NCBI RefSeq assembly: GCF_010548275.1
Contig: NZ_JAAGLT010000001.1
Span: forward strand, 124,001 to 188,000
DNA: 64,000 bases
Direction: 5' to 3'
From: Streptomyces sp. SID12488
Lineage (GTDB): Bacteria; Actinomycetota; Actinomycetes; Streptomycetales; Streptomycetaceae
Shown: in pieces, positions 17,600-26,337 of the stretch
Position numbering within the stretch: the first letter of the stretch is position 1
Layout of the letters: each line of letters starts with the position of its first letter
Program-made: the position numbers and the translations under genes
Notes under the pieces: model-generated
Told to the model about the DNA's origin: nothing
What the model saw: only the letters and a program-made list of their open reading frames with translations
Databases searched by the model: none

Positions 17600-19702
17600 T
17601 CAGCCGGACCCCAACACCTGGGCCAGCCGGGCGCCCAGGGCAGGCGCGATCGCCTCCGCATACGCGTCGGCGACATGGCTGTCGTCGCGGTAGACGACCG
17701 TGTTGCCGACCAGCACAGGACAGTCGCCCCCGGCCGTGCACAGCCAGGGGGTCGGGTCGATCACCGTCGCTCCGGACAACCTCGCCGCGTCCGTCGACGC
17801 CGTTCGACGGGACTCGTCCTGGATCGCCTCCGGCAGACGGCTGGCGCACCGGTCCAGCTGGAGGGAGTACATCGCGGCACAGTCGACCGCGTCCGACTTC
17901 GGCCACGGAGTGTCGAGCAGCGCGACCACCTTCGCACCGGAGGCTCCCAGCGCGTCGTACGTGGTGCGGAAACCGCCCGTCCACTGCTGGACGAGGTCGG
18001 GCTCCGGATACATCGGGTCGCCCGCGTCCGAGGAGGAGACGATCACCATCGCCGGGCGCAGCGCCGTGATCCTCGTGATCGCCCTGGCCCGCCAGGTGTC
18101 GCAGGCCGTGTACGGGCCGCCGAGGCGGCGCAGGGTGACCTTGGCCGCCTTGCACGACGCCTTCGTCAGCGACACCAGCTTCCAACCCCGCTCCTTGGCA
18201 AGGCGGTTGAGCGCCGGGAACCACTGGGCCGCGTGGGAGTCGCCGAAGAGGACGACGACCTTGCGTGAGGCCGGGTCCCCGTACTCGCACGGCGGGGTGC
18301 TCGTGCTGTCGTACGCCACATGGCAGCCGTCCCGATAGACCGCCGACCGCGCCGACTTGATCTCGGGGAGGGGTGGGGCGAGGTTGCTGGGCAGCCTCGT
18401 CCCCGACGTCTCCAGGAGCTGGCGCAGCCGTAGTTGCGGGTCCGGTGCGGTGGCCATCGCCTGCCTCAGCGAAGGCGTGGGTCGGCCCGAGTCGATCGCG
18501 GGCGGGAACGCGTACGCCGTCGCGGCGATCAGGGCCACACCCACCGACAACCCGGCCCCGAGCCGCAGCGCGCGCCCCGGGCGGCCCCGGAACGCCGTGT
18601 GGAAGCGGACCGGGTTCTCCACCAGTCGCAGAGTCGCCCAGGCCAGGACCAGGGCGACCGCGCAGAGCAGCAGCGCGATCCGGACACTGGACGTCCCGGG
18701 GAGCCTGCCCATCATCGCGGGGCCTATGACCAGCAGCGGCCAGTGCCACAGGTACCAGCCGTACGACAGGCCACCCAGCCAGACCAACGGCCGCCTGGAC
18801 AGGAGCAGTTGGGCGCCGTACCGAGAGGGTGCGCAACCGCCGGCCAGGACCAGGACCGACCCGAGCACCGGCAGGAGCGCGTAGTACCCGGGGAACGGGG
18901 TGTCGTTGTCGTAGAGGGTCGCTGAGACGGCTATGCAGGCCAGGCCCGCCCAGCTCATCGGCGCCGCCAACCCGGGCGGCAGCCCGCGAAGTCGCTCGGC
19001 GGACAGGGCCAGCAGCGCGCCTGCGCCCAGTTCCCAGAACCGGGTGTGCGAACCGAAGTACGCCCAGGACGGTGCGTCCTGCGTCACGGCGACGCTCAGC
19101 CCGAACGACAGCAGGCAGAGCACGGCGAGCGGCACCGCCAGAAGTCCGCGGCGTCGGCGCGCGAGCCGCCAGCTCAGCAGGAGGAGCAGCGGCCAGAGCA
19201 GATAGAACTGCTCCTCCACAGCCAGCGACCAGAAGTGCTGGAAGGGGGATGGCGGGCTCCCCTCCGCCAAGTAGTCCGTACCGCTCGCCGCCAGCCGGAG
19301 GTTCACCGCGTAGAGCGCGCTGCTCAGCGCGTCCCCGGCGTACTCCTCGAAGCGGGCCCTCGACAGGAACACCCAGGAACCGGCGAGGGTGGCCACGACG
19401 ACGAGCGTCGACGCGGGGAGGAGACGGAGTGCGCGGCGGGCGTAGAACCTGCGGATCGACAGTCCATCGCCGGCGGCCAACTCCCTCACCAGCAAGGAGG
19501 TGATGAGGAAGCCCGACATGACGAAGAAGACGTCGACACCGACATAGCCCCCGCCGAAACTGCCCACGCCGGCATGTCCGAGGACGACGAGCGACACGGC
19601 CACGGCACGCAGCCCCTGGATGTCGAGCCGTAGCCCGGGGCTCTCCGCCGGTGTCGTCGCCTTCATGTCCATGTTCACGTTCATCAGAGACGGTCGCCTC
19701 AC
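17600..19702 (-). CDS. Membrane acyltransferase (OafA/YrhL type) with C-terminal SGNH domain
   Basis: 700 aa. Acyltransferase-3 membrane domain about 25-385 with about ten hydrophobic segments, GYVGVDVFFVMSGFLIT and the family signature HFWSLAVEEQFYLLWP. A C-terminal extracytoplasmic SGNH hydrolase-like domain (about 430-700) has the catalytic-Ser block VVLFGDSHAAQW and a DxxH block (DDSHV). Proteins of this kind O-acetylate cell-surface glycans. GTG 19702 is the first start; ATG 19684 (MNVNMD) is equally possible and neither has a good ribosome site. Target glycan unknown. Confidence 0.85.
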   Translation of the reverse strand: MRRPSLMNVNMDMKATTPAESPGLRLDIQGLRAVAVSLVVLGHAGVGSFGGGYVGVDVFFVMSGFLITSLLVRELAAGDGLSIRRFYARRALRLLPASTLVVVATLAGSWVFLSRARFEEYAGDALSSALYAVNLRLAASGTDYLAEGSPPSPFQHFWSLAVEEQFYLLWPLLLLLSWRLARRRRGLLAVPLAVLCLLSFGLSVAVTQDAPSWAYFGSHTRFWELGAGALLALSAERLRGLPPGLAAPMSWAGLACIAVSATLYDNDTPFPGYYALLPVLGSVLVLAGGCAPSRYGAQLLLSRRPLVWLGGLSYGWYLWHWPLLVIGPAMMGRLPGTSSVRIALLLCAVALVLAWATLRLVENPVRFHTAFRGRPGRALRLGAGLSVGVALIAATAYAFPPAIDSGRPTPSLRQAMATAPDPQLRLRQLLETSGTRLPSNLAPPLPEIKSARSAVYRDGCHVAYDSTSTPPCEYGDPASRKVVVLFGDSHAAQWFPALNRLAKERGWKLVSLTKASCKAAKVTLRRLGGPYTACDTWRARAITRITALRPAMVIVSSSDAGDPMYPEPDLVQQWTGGFRTTYDALGASGAKVVALLDTPWPKSDAVDCAAMYSLQLDRCASRLPEAIQDESRRTASTDAARLSGATVIDPTPWLCTAGGDCPVLVGNTVVYRDDSHVADAYAEAIAPALGARLAQVLGSG

Positions 19703-19789
19703 CCGAACGGTTGTGGCCTAAACCATCTGATCATCTAAAATTTTCTTCCATCCCCAACCGGCAGCCCCGAAATGACCGGTCCGACGGGT

Positions 19790-19945
19790 TTGCTACGCTC
19801 GCGGCGCGTCCCATGGGGGAAGTCCGGTGAGACTCCGGCGCTGACCCGCAACGGTATGTACGCCTTCCTGTCCGGCCGTTCAGCTACTTGGCTGCTCGGC
19901 AGGGCGTTGGCGTGCGAGCCCGATCACCCACGGTGCGCGTGCCCC
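19790..19945 (+). ncRNA. Cobalamin (adenosylcobalamin) riboswitch
   Basis: The leader of the btuCDF-like operon contains the conserved cobalamin core: GGGGGAAG ... CCGGTGAGACTCCGG ... GCTGACCCGCAACGG at 19815-19853, followed about 70 nt later by a B12-box-like GAGCCCGATCACCC at 19918-19930. The order and spacing are those of actinobacterial cobalamin riboswitches. Binding of coenzyme B12 should switch off the three transporter genes, probably by hiding the ribosome site before GTG 19993. Confidence 0.88.
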
Positions 19946-19992
19946 TGTGACTGCTCGCCGCGGACTGCGAGCCGAGGCGAAGGACCGCCGAC

Positions 19993-21033
19993 GTGCGCCG
20001 AATACCCGTCCTACCGCTGGCCGCCTGGCTGGTTGTGCTCCTGTTGCTCTCCCTGCTGTGCGGGGTCGGGCTGGGGGCGTCCGGGATCGGCTGGGGGCAG
20101 GTGTTCCGGTTCCTGTGGGACGGAGTCACCGGCGGCACCATCCGCGCCGACGACCTCGCCGCCTACACCATCGTCTGGGAGCTGCGGCTGCCCAGGGTGG
20201 TACTCGCCGCCGTGGTCGGGGCGGGGCTCGCGGCCGTCGGGGTGGCCGTGCAGGCCATGGTGCGCAACGCGCTCGCCGATCCGTTCGTCCTCGGGATCTC
20301 GTCCGGCGCTGCCGTGGGGGCCAACGCCGTGATTCTGCTGGGGGCGTTCGCCGGGCTCGGGGTGTGGGCGCTGTCCGTGTCCGCCTTCGTCTCCGCGCTC
20401 GCCGCCATGGTGCTCGTCTACGCCGTTGCCCGGTCCGCCGCTCATGGGCTCACCCCGCTGCGGCTGATCCTCACCGGGACCGCGCTGGCGTACGGCTTCG
20501 AGGCCGTCACCACCGTGATGGTGTTCGGGGCCGCCCGGGGCGAGGCGGCCAGGTCGGCGATGATGTGGCTGCTCGGGAGTCTGGGCGGGGCCACCTGGGC
20601 GCAGGTGCCGATCGCCGCCGTGACCGTCCTCGCCGGGTGGGCGTGGCTGGCCCGGCGCGCGGAGTCGCTCAACGCGCTCGCTATGGGGGACGAGACCGCC
20701 GCCGCCCTCGGGGTCCAACCGGCCCGGTTGCGACGGGAGCTGTTCCTGGTGACCGCCGCCGTGACCGGCACCGTCGTCGCCGTCAGCGGGGCCATCGGCT
20801 TCGTCGGGCTCATGGTCCCGCATGTCGTACGGATGCTCGTGGGCGCCGATCACCGGCGGGTGCTGGCGGTCGCGCCGCTCGCCGGGGCCGTACTGCTGGT
20901 GTGGGCCGACGTGCTCTCCCGGCTGCTGCTCGCGCCGGCCGAACTGCCCGTCGGGGTGATCACCGCCGTGGTCGGCGTACCGGCGTTCCTGCTGCTGATG
21001 CGGCGCGGCGGCTACGCGTTCGGGGGGCGGTGA
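19993..21033 (+). CDS. FecCD/BtuC-family ABC transporter permease (corrinoid uptake)
   Basis: 346 aa, about ten hydrophobic segments. Family marks are NALADPFVLGISSGA (the NPLADP block) and GAIGFVGLMVPHVVR, the cytoplasmic loop that contacts the ATPase. GTG 19993 follows GAAGGA. This family carries iron-siderophores, heme or vitamin B12; the cobalamin riboswitch directly upstream points to a corrinoid. First gene of the operon. Confidence 0.88.
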   Translation: MRRIPVLPLAAWLVVLLLLSLLCGVGLGASGIGWGQVFRFLWDGVTGGTIRADDLAAYTIVWELRLPRVVLAAVVGAGLAAVGVAVQAMVRNALADPFVLGISSGAAVGANAVILLGAFAGLGVWALSVSAFVSALAAMVLVYAVARSAAHGLTPLRLILTGTALAYGFEAVTTVMVFGAARGEAARSAMMWLLGSLGGATWAQVPIAAVTVLAGWAWLARRAESLNALAMGDETAAALGVQPARLRRELFLVTAAVTGTVVAVSGAIGFVGLMVPHVVRMLVGADHRRVLAVAPLAGAVLLVWADVLSRLLLAPAELPVGVITAVVGVPAFLLLMRRGGYAFGGR

Positions 21034-21037
21034 AGGC

Positions 21038-21805
21038 ATGCGGCTCGATGTGGAGGGCGTGTCGGTCGACGCGGGGGCCGTCCGGCTCGTCGAGGACATC
21101 ACGATGCGGGTGGACAGCGGGGCCTTCGTGGGGCTCGTCGGGCCCAACGGGAGCGGAAAGTCCACCCTGTTGCGGTGCGTGTACCGGGCGCTGCGGCCGA
21201 CGGGGGGTGCGGTGCGGCTGGACGACGTCGACGTGCACGGCATGGAACCCCGGGCCGCCGCCCGGGTGCTCGCCGCGCTGCCCCAGGAGTCGTCCGCCGA
21301 GTTCGACTTCACCGTCGCCGAGGTGGTCGCGATGGGACGGCTGCCGCATCGGGGGCGTACGGCGGCCGGGGACCGGGACATCTGCGCCGCCGCCATGGAG
21401 CGCACCGGCGTCGCGCATCTCGCCGACCGCGGGTTCCTCGCTCTCTCCGGCGGCGAGAAGCAACGCGTGCTCATTGCCAGGGCGTTGGCCCAGCAACCGC
21501 GCGTCCTCGTCCTCGACGAGCCCACCAACCACCTGGACATCGCCCACCAGTTGGACGTCCTGTCCCTGGTCAGGTCCAGCGGCCTGACCGCGCTGTCCGC
21601 TCTGCACGACCTCAACCTCGCCGCCGCCCACTGCGATCTGCTGTACGTCATCGCCGGAGGCCGGGTCGTCGCGTCGGGCCCGCCGCACGACGTGCTCCAA
21701 CCCGAGCTGCTGGCCGAGGTGTTCGGGGTGCGCGCGCATCCCGTACGCCATCCGGAGACGGGTGCCGTGCAGTTGCTCTTCGACCTGCTTCCCAAGCCGT
21801 CCTAA
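21038..21805 (+). CDS. ABC transporter ATP-binding protein of the corrinoid uptake operon
   Basis: 255 aa. Walker A GPNGSGKST, signature LSGGEKQRV, Walker B VLVLDEP followed by TNHLDIAHQ, and the H-loop LHDLNLAA, all typical of FecE/BtuD-type ATPases. Starts 4 bp after the permease stop, so it is tightly coupled. Energises import together with the gene before and the receptor after. Confidence 0.9.
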   Translation: MRLDVEGVSVDAGAVRLVEDITMRVDSGAFVGLVGPNGSGKSTLLRCVYRALRPTGGAVRLDDVDVHGMEPRAAARVLAALPQESSAEFDFTVAEVVAMGRLPHRGRTAAGDRDICAAAMERTGVAHLADRGFLALSGGEKQRVLIARALAQQPRVLVLDEPTNHLDIAHQLDVLSLVRSSGLTALSALHDLNLAAAHCDLLYVIAGGRVVASGPPHDVLQPELLAEVFGVRAHPVRHPETGAVQLLFDLLPKPS

Positions 21806-21841
21806 GAACCTGAGAACCTCAGAACCCGAGGAACTACCCCC

Positions 21842-22864
21842 ATGCACAAGCCAGTTGTCTCCACCGTGCTCATGTCCGTGCTCATGTCCGTGCTCGTCAG
21901 CGGGTGCGGCGCCAGCGTCGAGAAGGCGTCGGCGAAGGCGTCGTCCGCTGCCGTCACCCTCACCAACTGCGGTCGCAAGGTGACCTACGACAAGGTTCCC
22001 GAGCGAGTCGTCACGAACGATGTCGGGATCACCGAGCTGATGTTCGCGCTCGGCCTGGAGGACCGGATGGCCGGGTTCGCCATGCCCGACGACAAGGGTG
22101 ATCTGACCGGCGTGCCCTGGAAGGACGGCTACGACAAGGTGAAGTGGCTGTCCAAGCAGCAGCTCACCAAGGAGAACGTCCTGGACGCTCGCGGCGACTG
22201 GGTGTTCGCCGGCTGGAACTACGGTTTCCGCGACGACAACGGCTTCACCCCGGACGCGCTGACGAAGCTCGGCATCCCCTCGTACATCCTCACCGAGTCC
22301 TGCCGCAACGGCCGCACGAAGACCTCACGCGGCATCATGCCGCCCCTGGACGCCCTCTACACCGACCTCACCAACCTCGGAAAGCTCTTCGGCGTCGAAC
22401 AGCGCGCGGCCACCCTGATCGCGGGCTTCAGGAAGCAGGTCGCGGCGGTGGCGGCGAAGGCTCCGACGGGGGCCGAGCGTCCGAAGGTGTTCCTGTACGA
22501 CAGCGGCACGGACTCGCCCTTCACCTCCGGGCGGTACGCCGCTCCCGAGGAGATCATCAGCAAGGCCGGCGGCGTCAACGTGATGCACGACCTCGACGAC
22601 TCCTGGACGACGGTGGGCTGGGAGACGGTCGTCGAGCGCGACCCCGACGTCATCGTCATCTGTGACTACGGGGACGTCAGCGCGGAGCAGAAGCGCAAGT
22701 TCCTGCTGTCGTACGCCCCACTGAGGAACGTCTCCGCCGTCAAGCACAAGCGCGTCTTCGTCCTCGACTACGTGGACCTCGTCGAGAGCCCGCGCAATCC
22801 TTCGGCGATCGCGCGGCTGGGTGCCTACCTGCGCTCGGTGGCTGACACCAGTCCCGCCTCATAG
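21842..22864 (+). CDS. ABC transporter substrate-binding lipoprotein (corrinoid/BtuF-like)
   Basis: 340 aa. Hydrophobic signal with lipobox LVSGC at about residues 20-24. Class III periplasmic-binding fold with VPERVVTNDVGITELMFALGLEDRMAGF at the start of lobe 1, and Glu/Asp-rich contacts for the permease. 36 bp after the ATPase gene. Ligand is inferred from the riboswitch; a siderophore or cobinamide remains possible. Confidence 0.85.
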   Translation: MHKPVVSTVLMSVLMSVLVSGCGASVEKASAKASSAAVTLTNCGRKVTYDKVPERVVTNDVGITELMFALGLEDRMAGFAMPDDKGDLTGVPWKDGYDKVKWLSKQQLTKENVLDARGDWVFAGWNYGFRDDNGFTPDALTKLGIPSYILTESCRNGRTKTSRGIMPPLDALYTDLTNLGKLFGVEQRAATLIAGFRKQVAAVAAKAPTGAERPKVFLYDSGTDSPFTSGRYAAPEEIISKAGGVNVMHDLDDSWTTVGWETVVERDPDVIVICDYGDVSAEQKRKFLLSYAPLRNVSAVKHKRVFVLDYVDLVESPRNPSAIARLGAYLRSVADTSPAS

Positions 22865-22884
22865 GCGATGATCACGAGCACTTT

Positions 22885-22921
22885 CGGCGCGAACGGGGGT
22901 CTGAGGGCGCAGCCCCCCAGC
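22885..22921. repeat. Partial copy of the intergenic repeat seen at 17404-17594
   Basis: CGAACGGGGGTCTGAGGGCG followed by CAGCCCCCCAG closely matches 17529-17560 (CGAAGCGGGGGTCTGGGGGC and onward). It lies between convergent genes, as does the larger copy, and can form a GC hairpin. Confidence 0.5.
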
Positions 22922-22928
22922 CCCCCAC

Positions 22929-24104
22929 CTACCCACACGCATACCGCCGCGCCAACGCACGGAACGCCTCCTTCGGCTCCCAGTGCCACGGCGAACTCGG
23001 GTCACCGGGGCGGTCCTTGACGGCCTTCTCGATGCCGTAGCTCGCCATGTCGATGTCGTAGAGGGGGTTGTCGGAGCGGTGTTCGGCGTCGGCGGTCCCG
23101 AACTCGAAGGCCATCGCCGCGTACAGGCCCATGGACTCGAAGACGTCCAACAGGTCGACGAGATAGGCCGCCTGGGCTCGCTCGCTGCGTACAAGGTCGC
23201 CCTTGATCTCCTGCGGCACCTTGTCGTAGTCGACGACGTTCCAGCCCATGCCGCCTGCCTGCGGCGCCCCCTCGTACGTACAGGTACCGAACTCGGTGAT
23301 GGCAAGGGGCTTGCCCCAGCGCAGGTAGCGCCTCAACTCCCGCACGTAGTCGGCACTGTTGGGGTAGTACGAGTAGTAGTCGATGCCGATGACGTCGAAG
23401 AGGTTCCAGTCGACCTTGTCGTCCTGGGCGGCGGCGTAGCTCAGCCGCCCGTGGAAGACCGACCGCCCGACGGCCGCCGCCTTCGCGGTGAACCGGTCGA
23501 GCCGACGCTGCATCTTCTCCCAGTCCACCGTGCCGTTGAGCAGGTTCTCGATCCGGTCCAGGACGGTGTCACCGGGGATGATGCCGGGCACGAACAGCCA
23601 GAACTCGCAGCCCACGCTGAACTCGACGCTCGCCCCCTGCCGCCGCAGCCGTTCCGCGTGCCGCCCGGTCTCCGCGAGGTGTTCGAGGATGTCCCGTTCC
23701 GGAACGTCCCCGAGGGTGGGCTGCAGCCAGACGTGCATGCCGCGTTCGGCGACCTCGGAGACGGTGGCGTTCAGCCGCTCGACCCCGTCGCCGGTGACCT
23801 CGACGGTGTCGGCGTGCAGGCCGTCGCGGATCGTGCGGATGTCGGCGCGCATACGGGCGGGGCTGAAGCCGGTGGCGGGAGTCTCGCCGTCGACGAGCGT
23901 GTAGACGACGCCCCGGTGGGTCAGGCCACTCCCCTGACCGGGGCGCGTAGTTGCCACGGCAGGCCGCTCCGTCGCCCGCGCCCCGCCTGCCGGAAGCAGC
24001 GCTCCGGTGAGCCCGACGGCCGCACTACCGGCCAGAAACCGCGCCCGGCTGACCCCACGGACCCTTTTGACCCCGCTGATCCCTGTGCTCTTGGTCTTCT
24101 CCAT
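22929..24104 (-). CDS. Secreted TIM-barrel glycosidase-like protein (family often labelled abortive phage infection protein)
   Basis: 391 aa. A basic N-terminus and hydrophobic stretch (RFLAGSAAVGLTGALLPAGG) look like a Sec or weak Tat signal ending near ARA. The mature part has (beta/alpha)8 features: RGMHVWLQPTLGDVPERDI, FSVGCEFWLFVPG with a Cys-Glu pair, VDWNLFDVIGIDYYSYY, and GKPLAITEFGTCTYEGAP, in which TEFG looks like a GH catalytic Glu. I recall close relatives being called abortive infection proteins, but the sequence argues for an extracellular carbohydrate-active fold. ATG 24104 has its GAAGG only 1 bp away, so the start is uncertain. Divergent from the beta-lactamase. Confidence 0.75.
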   Translation of the reverse strand: MEKTKSTGISGVKRVRGVSRARFLAGSAAVGLTGALLPAGGARATERPAVATTRPGQGSGLTHRGVVYTLVDGETPATGFSPARMRADIRTIRDGLHADTVEVTGDGVERLNATVSEVAERGMHVWLQPTLGDVPERDILEHLAETGRHAERLRRQGASVEFSVGCEFWLFVPGIIPGDTVLDRIENLLNGTVDWEKMQRRLDRFTAKAAAVGRSVFHGRLSYAAAQDDKVDWNLFDVIGIDYYSYYPNSADYVRELRRYLRWGKPLAITEFGTCTYEGAPQAGGMGWNVVDYDKVPQEIKGDLVRSERAQAAYLVDLLDVFESMGLYAAMAFEFGTADAEHRSDNPLYDIDMASYGIEKAVKDRPGDPSSPWHWEPKEAFRALARRYACG

Positions 24105-24237
24105 GCCTTCACTGTGCCGAGGCCGAAAGCACCGCGCCGTCCCCCGAAGGTCTACGGCACCGCAACCAAGGTATGAGGAGAGGACGTCGATCACTACGGA
24201 GATCGTCACCTGCCCCGACCAAAGGAGAGCCGAGATC

Positions 24238-25173
24238 TTGGGCCCGACAACGACCCCCACGAAGACCGCCACGAAGACCGCCACGAAGTTCAGGCCGACC
24301 CGCCGCACCCTCCTCACCACCGGAGCCGCGACCGCCGCGACCCTGCTGGCACCGGCCGCCCCCGCGCACGCCTCAACCACCGACCCCGACGTCACCGCCC
24401 GCCTGCACGCCCTGGAGACTCAACACGGCGCCAGCGTGGGCGTGTTCGCGCACAATCTCGGCACGAGGAAGACGATCCGGCACCGCGCCGACGAACGTTT
24501 CCCGGTCTGCTCGCTCTTCAAGACCCTCGCGGCGGCGGCCGTACTGCGCGACTTGGACCGTGTCGGCGAGGTCCTGTCCAAGCGCGTGCACTACACGACC
24601 GACGACCTGGTCGACGGCTCGAAGCAGACCGAGGAACACCTGGCCGAGGGCATGACGGTGGCCGAACTCGCCGACGCGGCAATCCGGTTCAGCGACAACA
24701 CGGCCGGCAACCTGCTCCTGCGCGAACTGGGCGGCCCCGGCGCGATCACCCGCTTCGCCCGCTCCCTCGGCGACCGGGCGACCCGCCTCGATCGCTGGGA
24801 GACCGAGCTCAACTCGGCGGAGCCGTGGCGGATCACGGACACGACGACGCCGTACGCGATCGGCCGCACCTACGCCCGTCTGGTCCTCGGCGACGCACTG
24901 AACCGCCCGGACCGCGAACTCCTCACCCACTGGCTGCTGAACAACACGACCAGCGGCAACCGTTTCCGCCTGACCCTGCCCCCGACCTGGACGATCGCCG
25001 ACAAGACGGGCGCCGGCTCCTACGGCACGAACAACAACGTGGGCATCGCCTGGACACAGGACGGCACCCCGATCATCCTGGCCGTCCAGACGACAAAGCC
25101 CGACCGGGACGCCGCCGCGGACCATCCGCTGGTGGCGGAGACGGCACGGGTGCTGGGGGAGGCGCTGGGCTGA
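24238..25173 (+). CDS. Class A beta-lactamase
   Basis: Secreted serine hydrolase (311 aa) that opens beta-lactam rings. Signature residues are all present: CSLFK (SxxK, about 91-95), SDN (about 152-154), the omega-loop ETELNSAEP with the general-base Glu, and DKTGAG (KTG, about 256). A Tat-type signal TRRTLLTTG precedes the hydrophobic stretch and an AHA cut near residue 45. TTG 24238 was chosen because AAAGGAGA precedes it at proper distance. The N-terminus has a KTAT tandem repeat. Natural resistance to penicillins is the likely role; spectrum cannot be read from sequence. Confidence 0.93.
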   Translation: MGPTTTPTKTATKTATKFRPTRRTLLTTGAATAATLLAPAAPAHASTTDPDVTARLHALETQHGASVGVFAHNLGTRKTIRHRADERFPVCSLFKTLAAAAVLRDLDRVGEVLSKRVHYTTDDLVDGSKQTEEHLAEGMTVAELADAAIRFSDNTAGNLLLRELGGPGAITRFARSLGDRATRLDRWETELNSAEPWRITDTTTPYAIGRTYARLVLGDALNRPDRELLTHWLLNNTTSGNRFRLTLPPTWTIADKTGAGSYGTNNNVGIAWTQDGTPIILAVQTTKPDRDAAADHPLVAETARVLGEALG

Positions 25174-25220
25174 GGGAGCCGGTCCCGCAAGCCCGTACCC
25201 CTCACGCATCCGACTCCACC

Positions 25221-25676
25221 TCACCCGAACCGACGGACGTACCGCCGCTGCCAAGGCGTCTCCACCGCATGCCGGTCGTAGTGGGCGCGCACGTAGGCCA
25301 CCGCCTCCCCCGCCGGCACTCCGTCCAGCACCGCCAGACACGCCAGTGCCGTCCCCGTACGTCCCCGTCCGCCGCCGCAGGCGACCTCCACCCGCTCGCC
25401 CACCGCCCGTTCCCACACCTCGGCCAGGGCCGCGCGGGCGTCCCCGTGGTCCTTGGGGAGGCGGAAGTCGGGCCAGTGGAGCCAGCGGAACTCCCAGGGA
25501 ACCTCGGGAGGTCGACTGCCGAGGAGGTAGACGGCGTACGAGGGGACGGGCGCCGCCGGGTCGAGGGGGTGGCACAGGCCGCGTCCCCTGATCAGGCGGC
25601 CGGACGGCAGTCGCAGCACACCCGCGTCCCCCTCGCCCCAACGCCCGTCGGCCCGATCGTCCACCCGCTCGCCCAT
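25221..25676 (-). CDS. Small protein-tyrosine/dual-specificity phosphatase-like protein
   Basis: 151 aa. The phosphate loop is ACGGGRGRTGTALACLA, a Cx5R motif with the nucleophilic Cys and Arg, but with Ala instead of the usual His before Cys. A conserved general-acid-type Asp is seen in WPDFRLPKD. ATG 25676 is preferred over ATG 25700 since CAGGGGGA lies 7 bp before it. Converges on the beta-lactamase. Substrate (phosphotyrosine or sugar phosphate) unknown. Confidence 0.78.
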   Translation of the reverse strand: MGERVDDRADGRWGEGDAGVLRLPSGRLIRGRGLCHPLDPAAPVPSYAVYLLGSRPPEVPWEFRWLHWPDFRLPKDHGDARAALAEVWERAVGERVEVACGGGRGRTGTALACLAVLDGVPAGEAVAYVRAHYDRHAVETPWQRRYVRRFG

Positions 25677-25779
25677 CCGTGAATCCCCCTGCTTGTCCAT
25701 CCGCACATTCGAACGCGGTCCCGAAACCAGGGCAACCGATTCCGGGGAAACGGTGGTCTGGTGGGCGAGGGGGTACTTG

Positions 25780-26337
25780 ATGCAGGCCGAACAAGAGGCC
25801 CAGTTCGATGAGTTCGTCAGAGCGCGGTGGTCCCATCTGGTGCGCACCGCGTATCTGCTGACCGGCGACGCCCATCACGCCGAGGACCTGACGCAGACGG
25901 CACTGGCTAAGGCGTACCGCTCCTGGCGTCGGGTCTCGCGCACCGACAATCCGGAGGCGTACGTCCGTCGGATGCTGGTCAGTTGCAACAGTGACCGGTT
26001 CCGCAAGCGGCGGGTGCGGGAGGCACTGACCGACGCCCCGCCCGATGTGGTGGGCCACGACGAGGCCGTCTCATGGGCCGGCGAACGCAACGCACTCCTC
26101 GGCGCACTCGCCCAACTCCCGCCCAAGCAGAGGGCGGTGGTGGTCCTACGCTACTGGGAGGACCTGTCCGAGAGCGAGGTCGCCGACACCCTCGGCTGCT
26201 CCCAGGGCACGGTCAAGAGCCAGGCGTACAAAGGGCTGGCGAAGTTGCGTACGTATCCGGGGCTGGCACAGGTCGTGGGCCGCCCCGAGCCCAGTCACGC
26301 GCCACACGCGCCACGCATTCGGGAAGGCATCCGGTGA
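25780..26337 (+). CDS. SigE-family ECF RNA polymerase sigma factor
   Basis: 185 aa. Region 2 at about 5-75 (FVRARWSHLVRTAYLLTGDAHHAEDLTQTALAKAYRSW) and region 4 at about 105-160 (ALAQLPPKQRAVVVLRYWEDLSESEVADTLGCSQGTVKSQ) are complete. ATG 25780 follows GCGAGGGGG. The stop overlaps the next gene by 4 bp (GTGA), so sigma factor and partner are coupled. Directs RNA polymerase to an unknown stress or envelope regulon. Confidence 0.9.
   Translation: MQAEQEAQFDEFVRARWSHLVRTAYLLTGDAHHAEDLTQTALAKAYRSWRRVSRTDNPEAYVRRMLVSCNSDRFRKRRVREALTDAPPDVVGHDEAVSWAGERNALLGALAQLPPKQRAVVVLRYWEDLSESEVADTLGCSQGTVKSQAYKGLAKLRTYPGLAQVVGRPEPSHAPHAPRIREGIR

Noticed and set aside
22929..24104. Phage-defence (abortive infection) gene
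   Set aside because: The signal peptide and barrel-like motifs point to an extracellular protein; the historic family label is not evidence.
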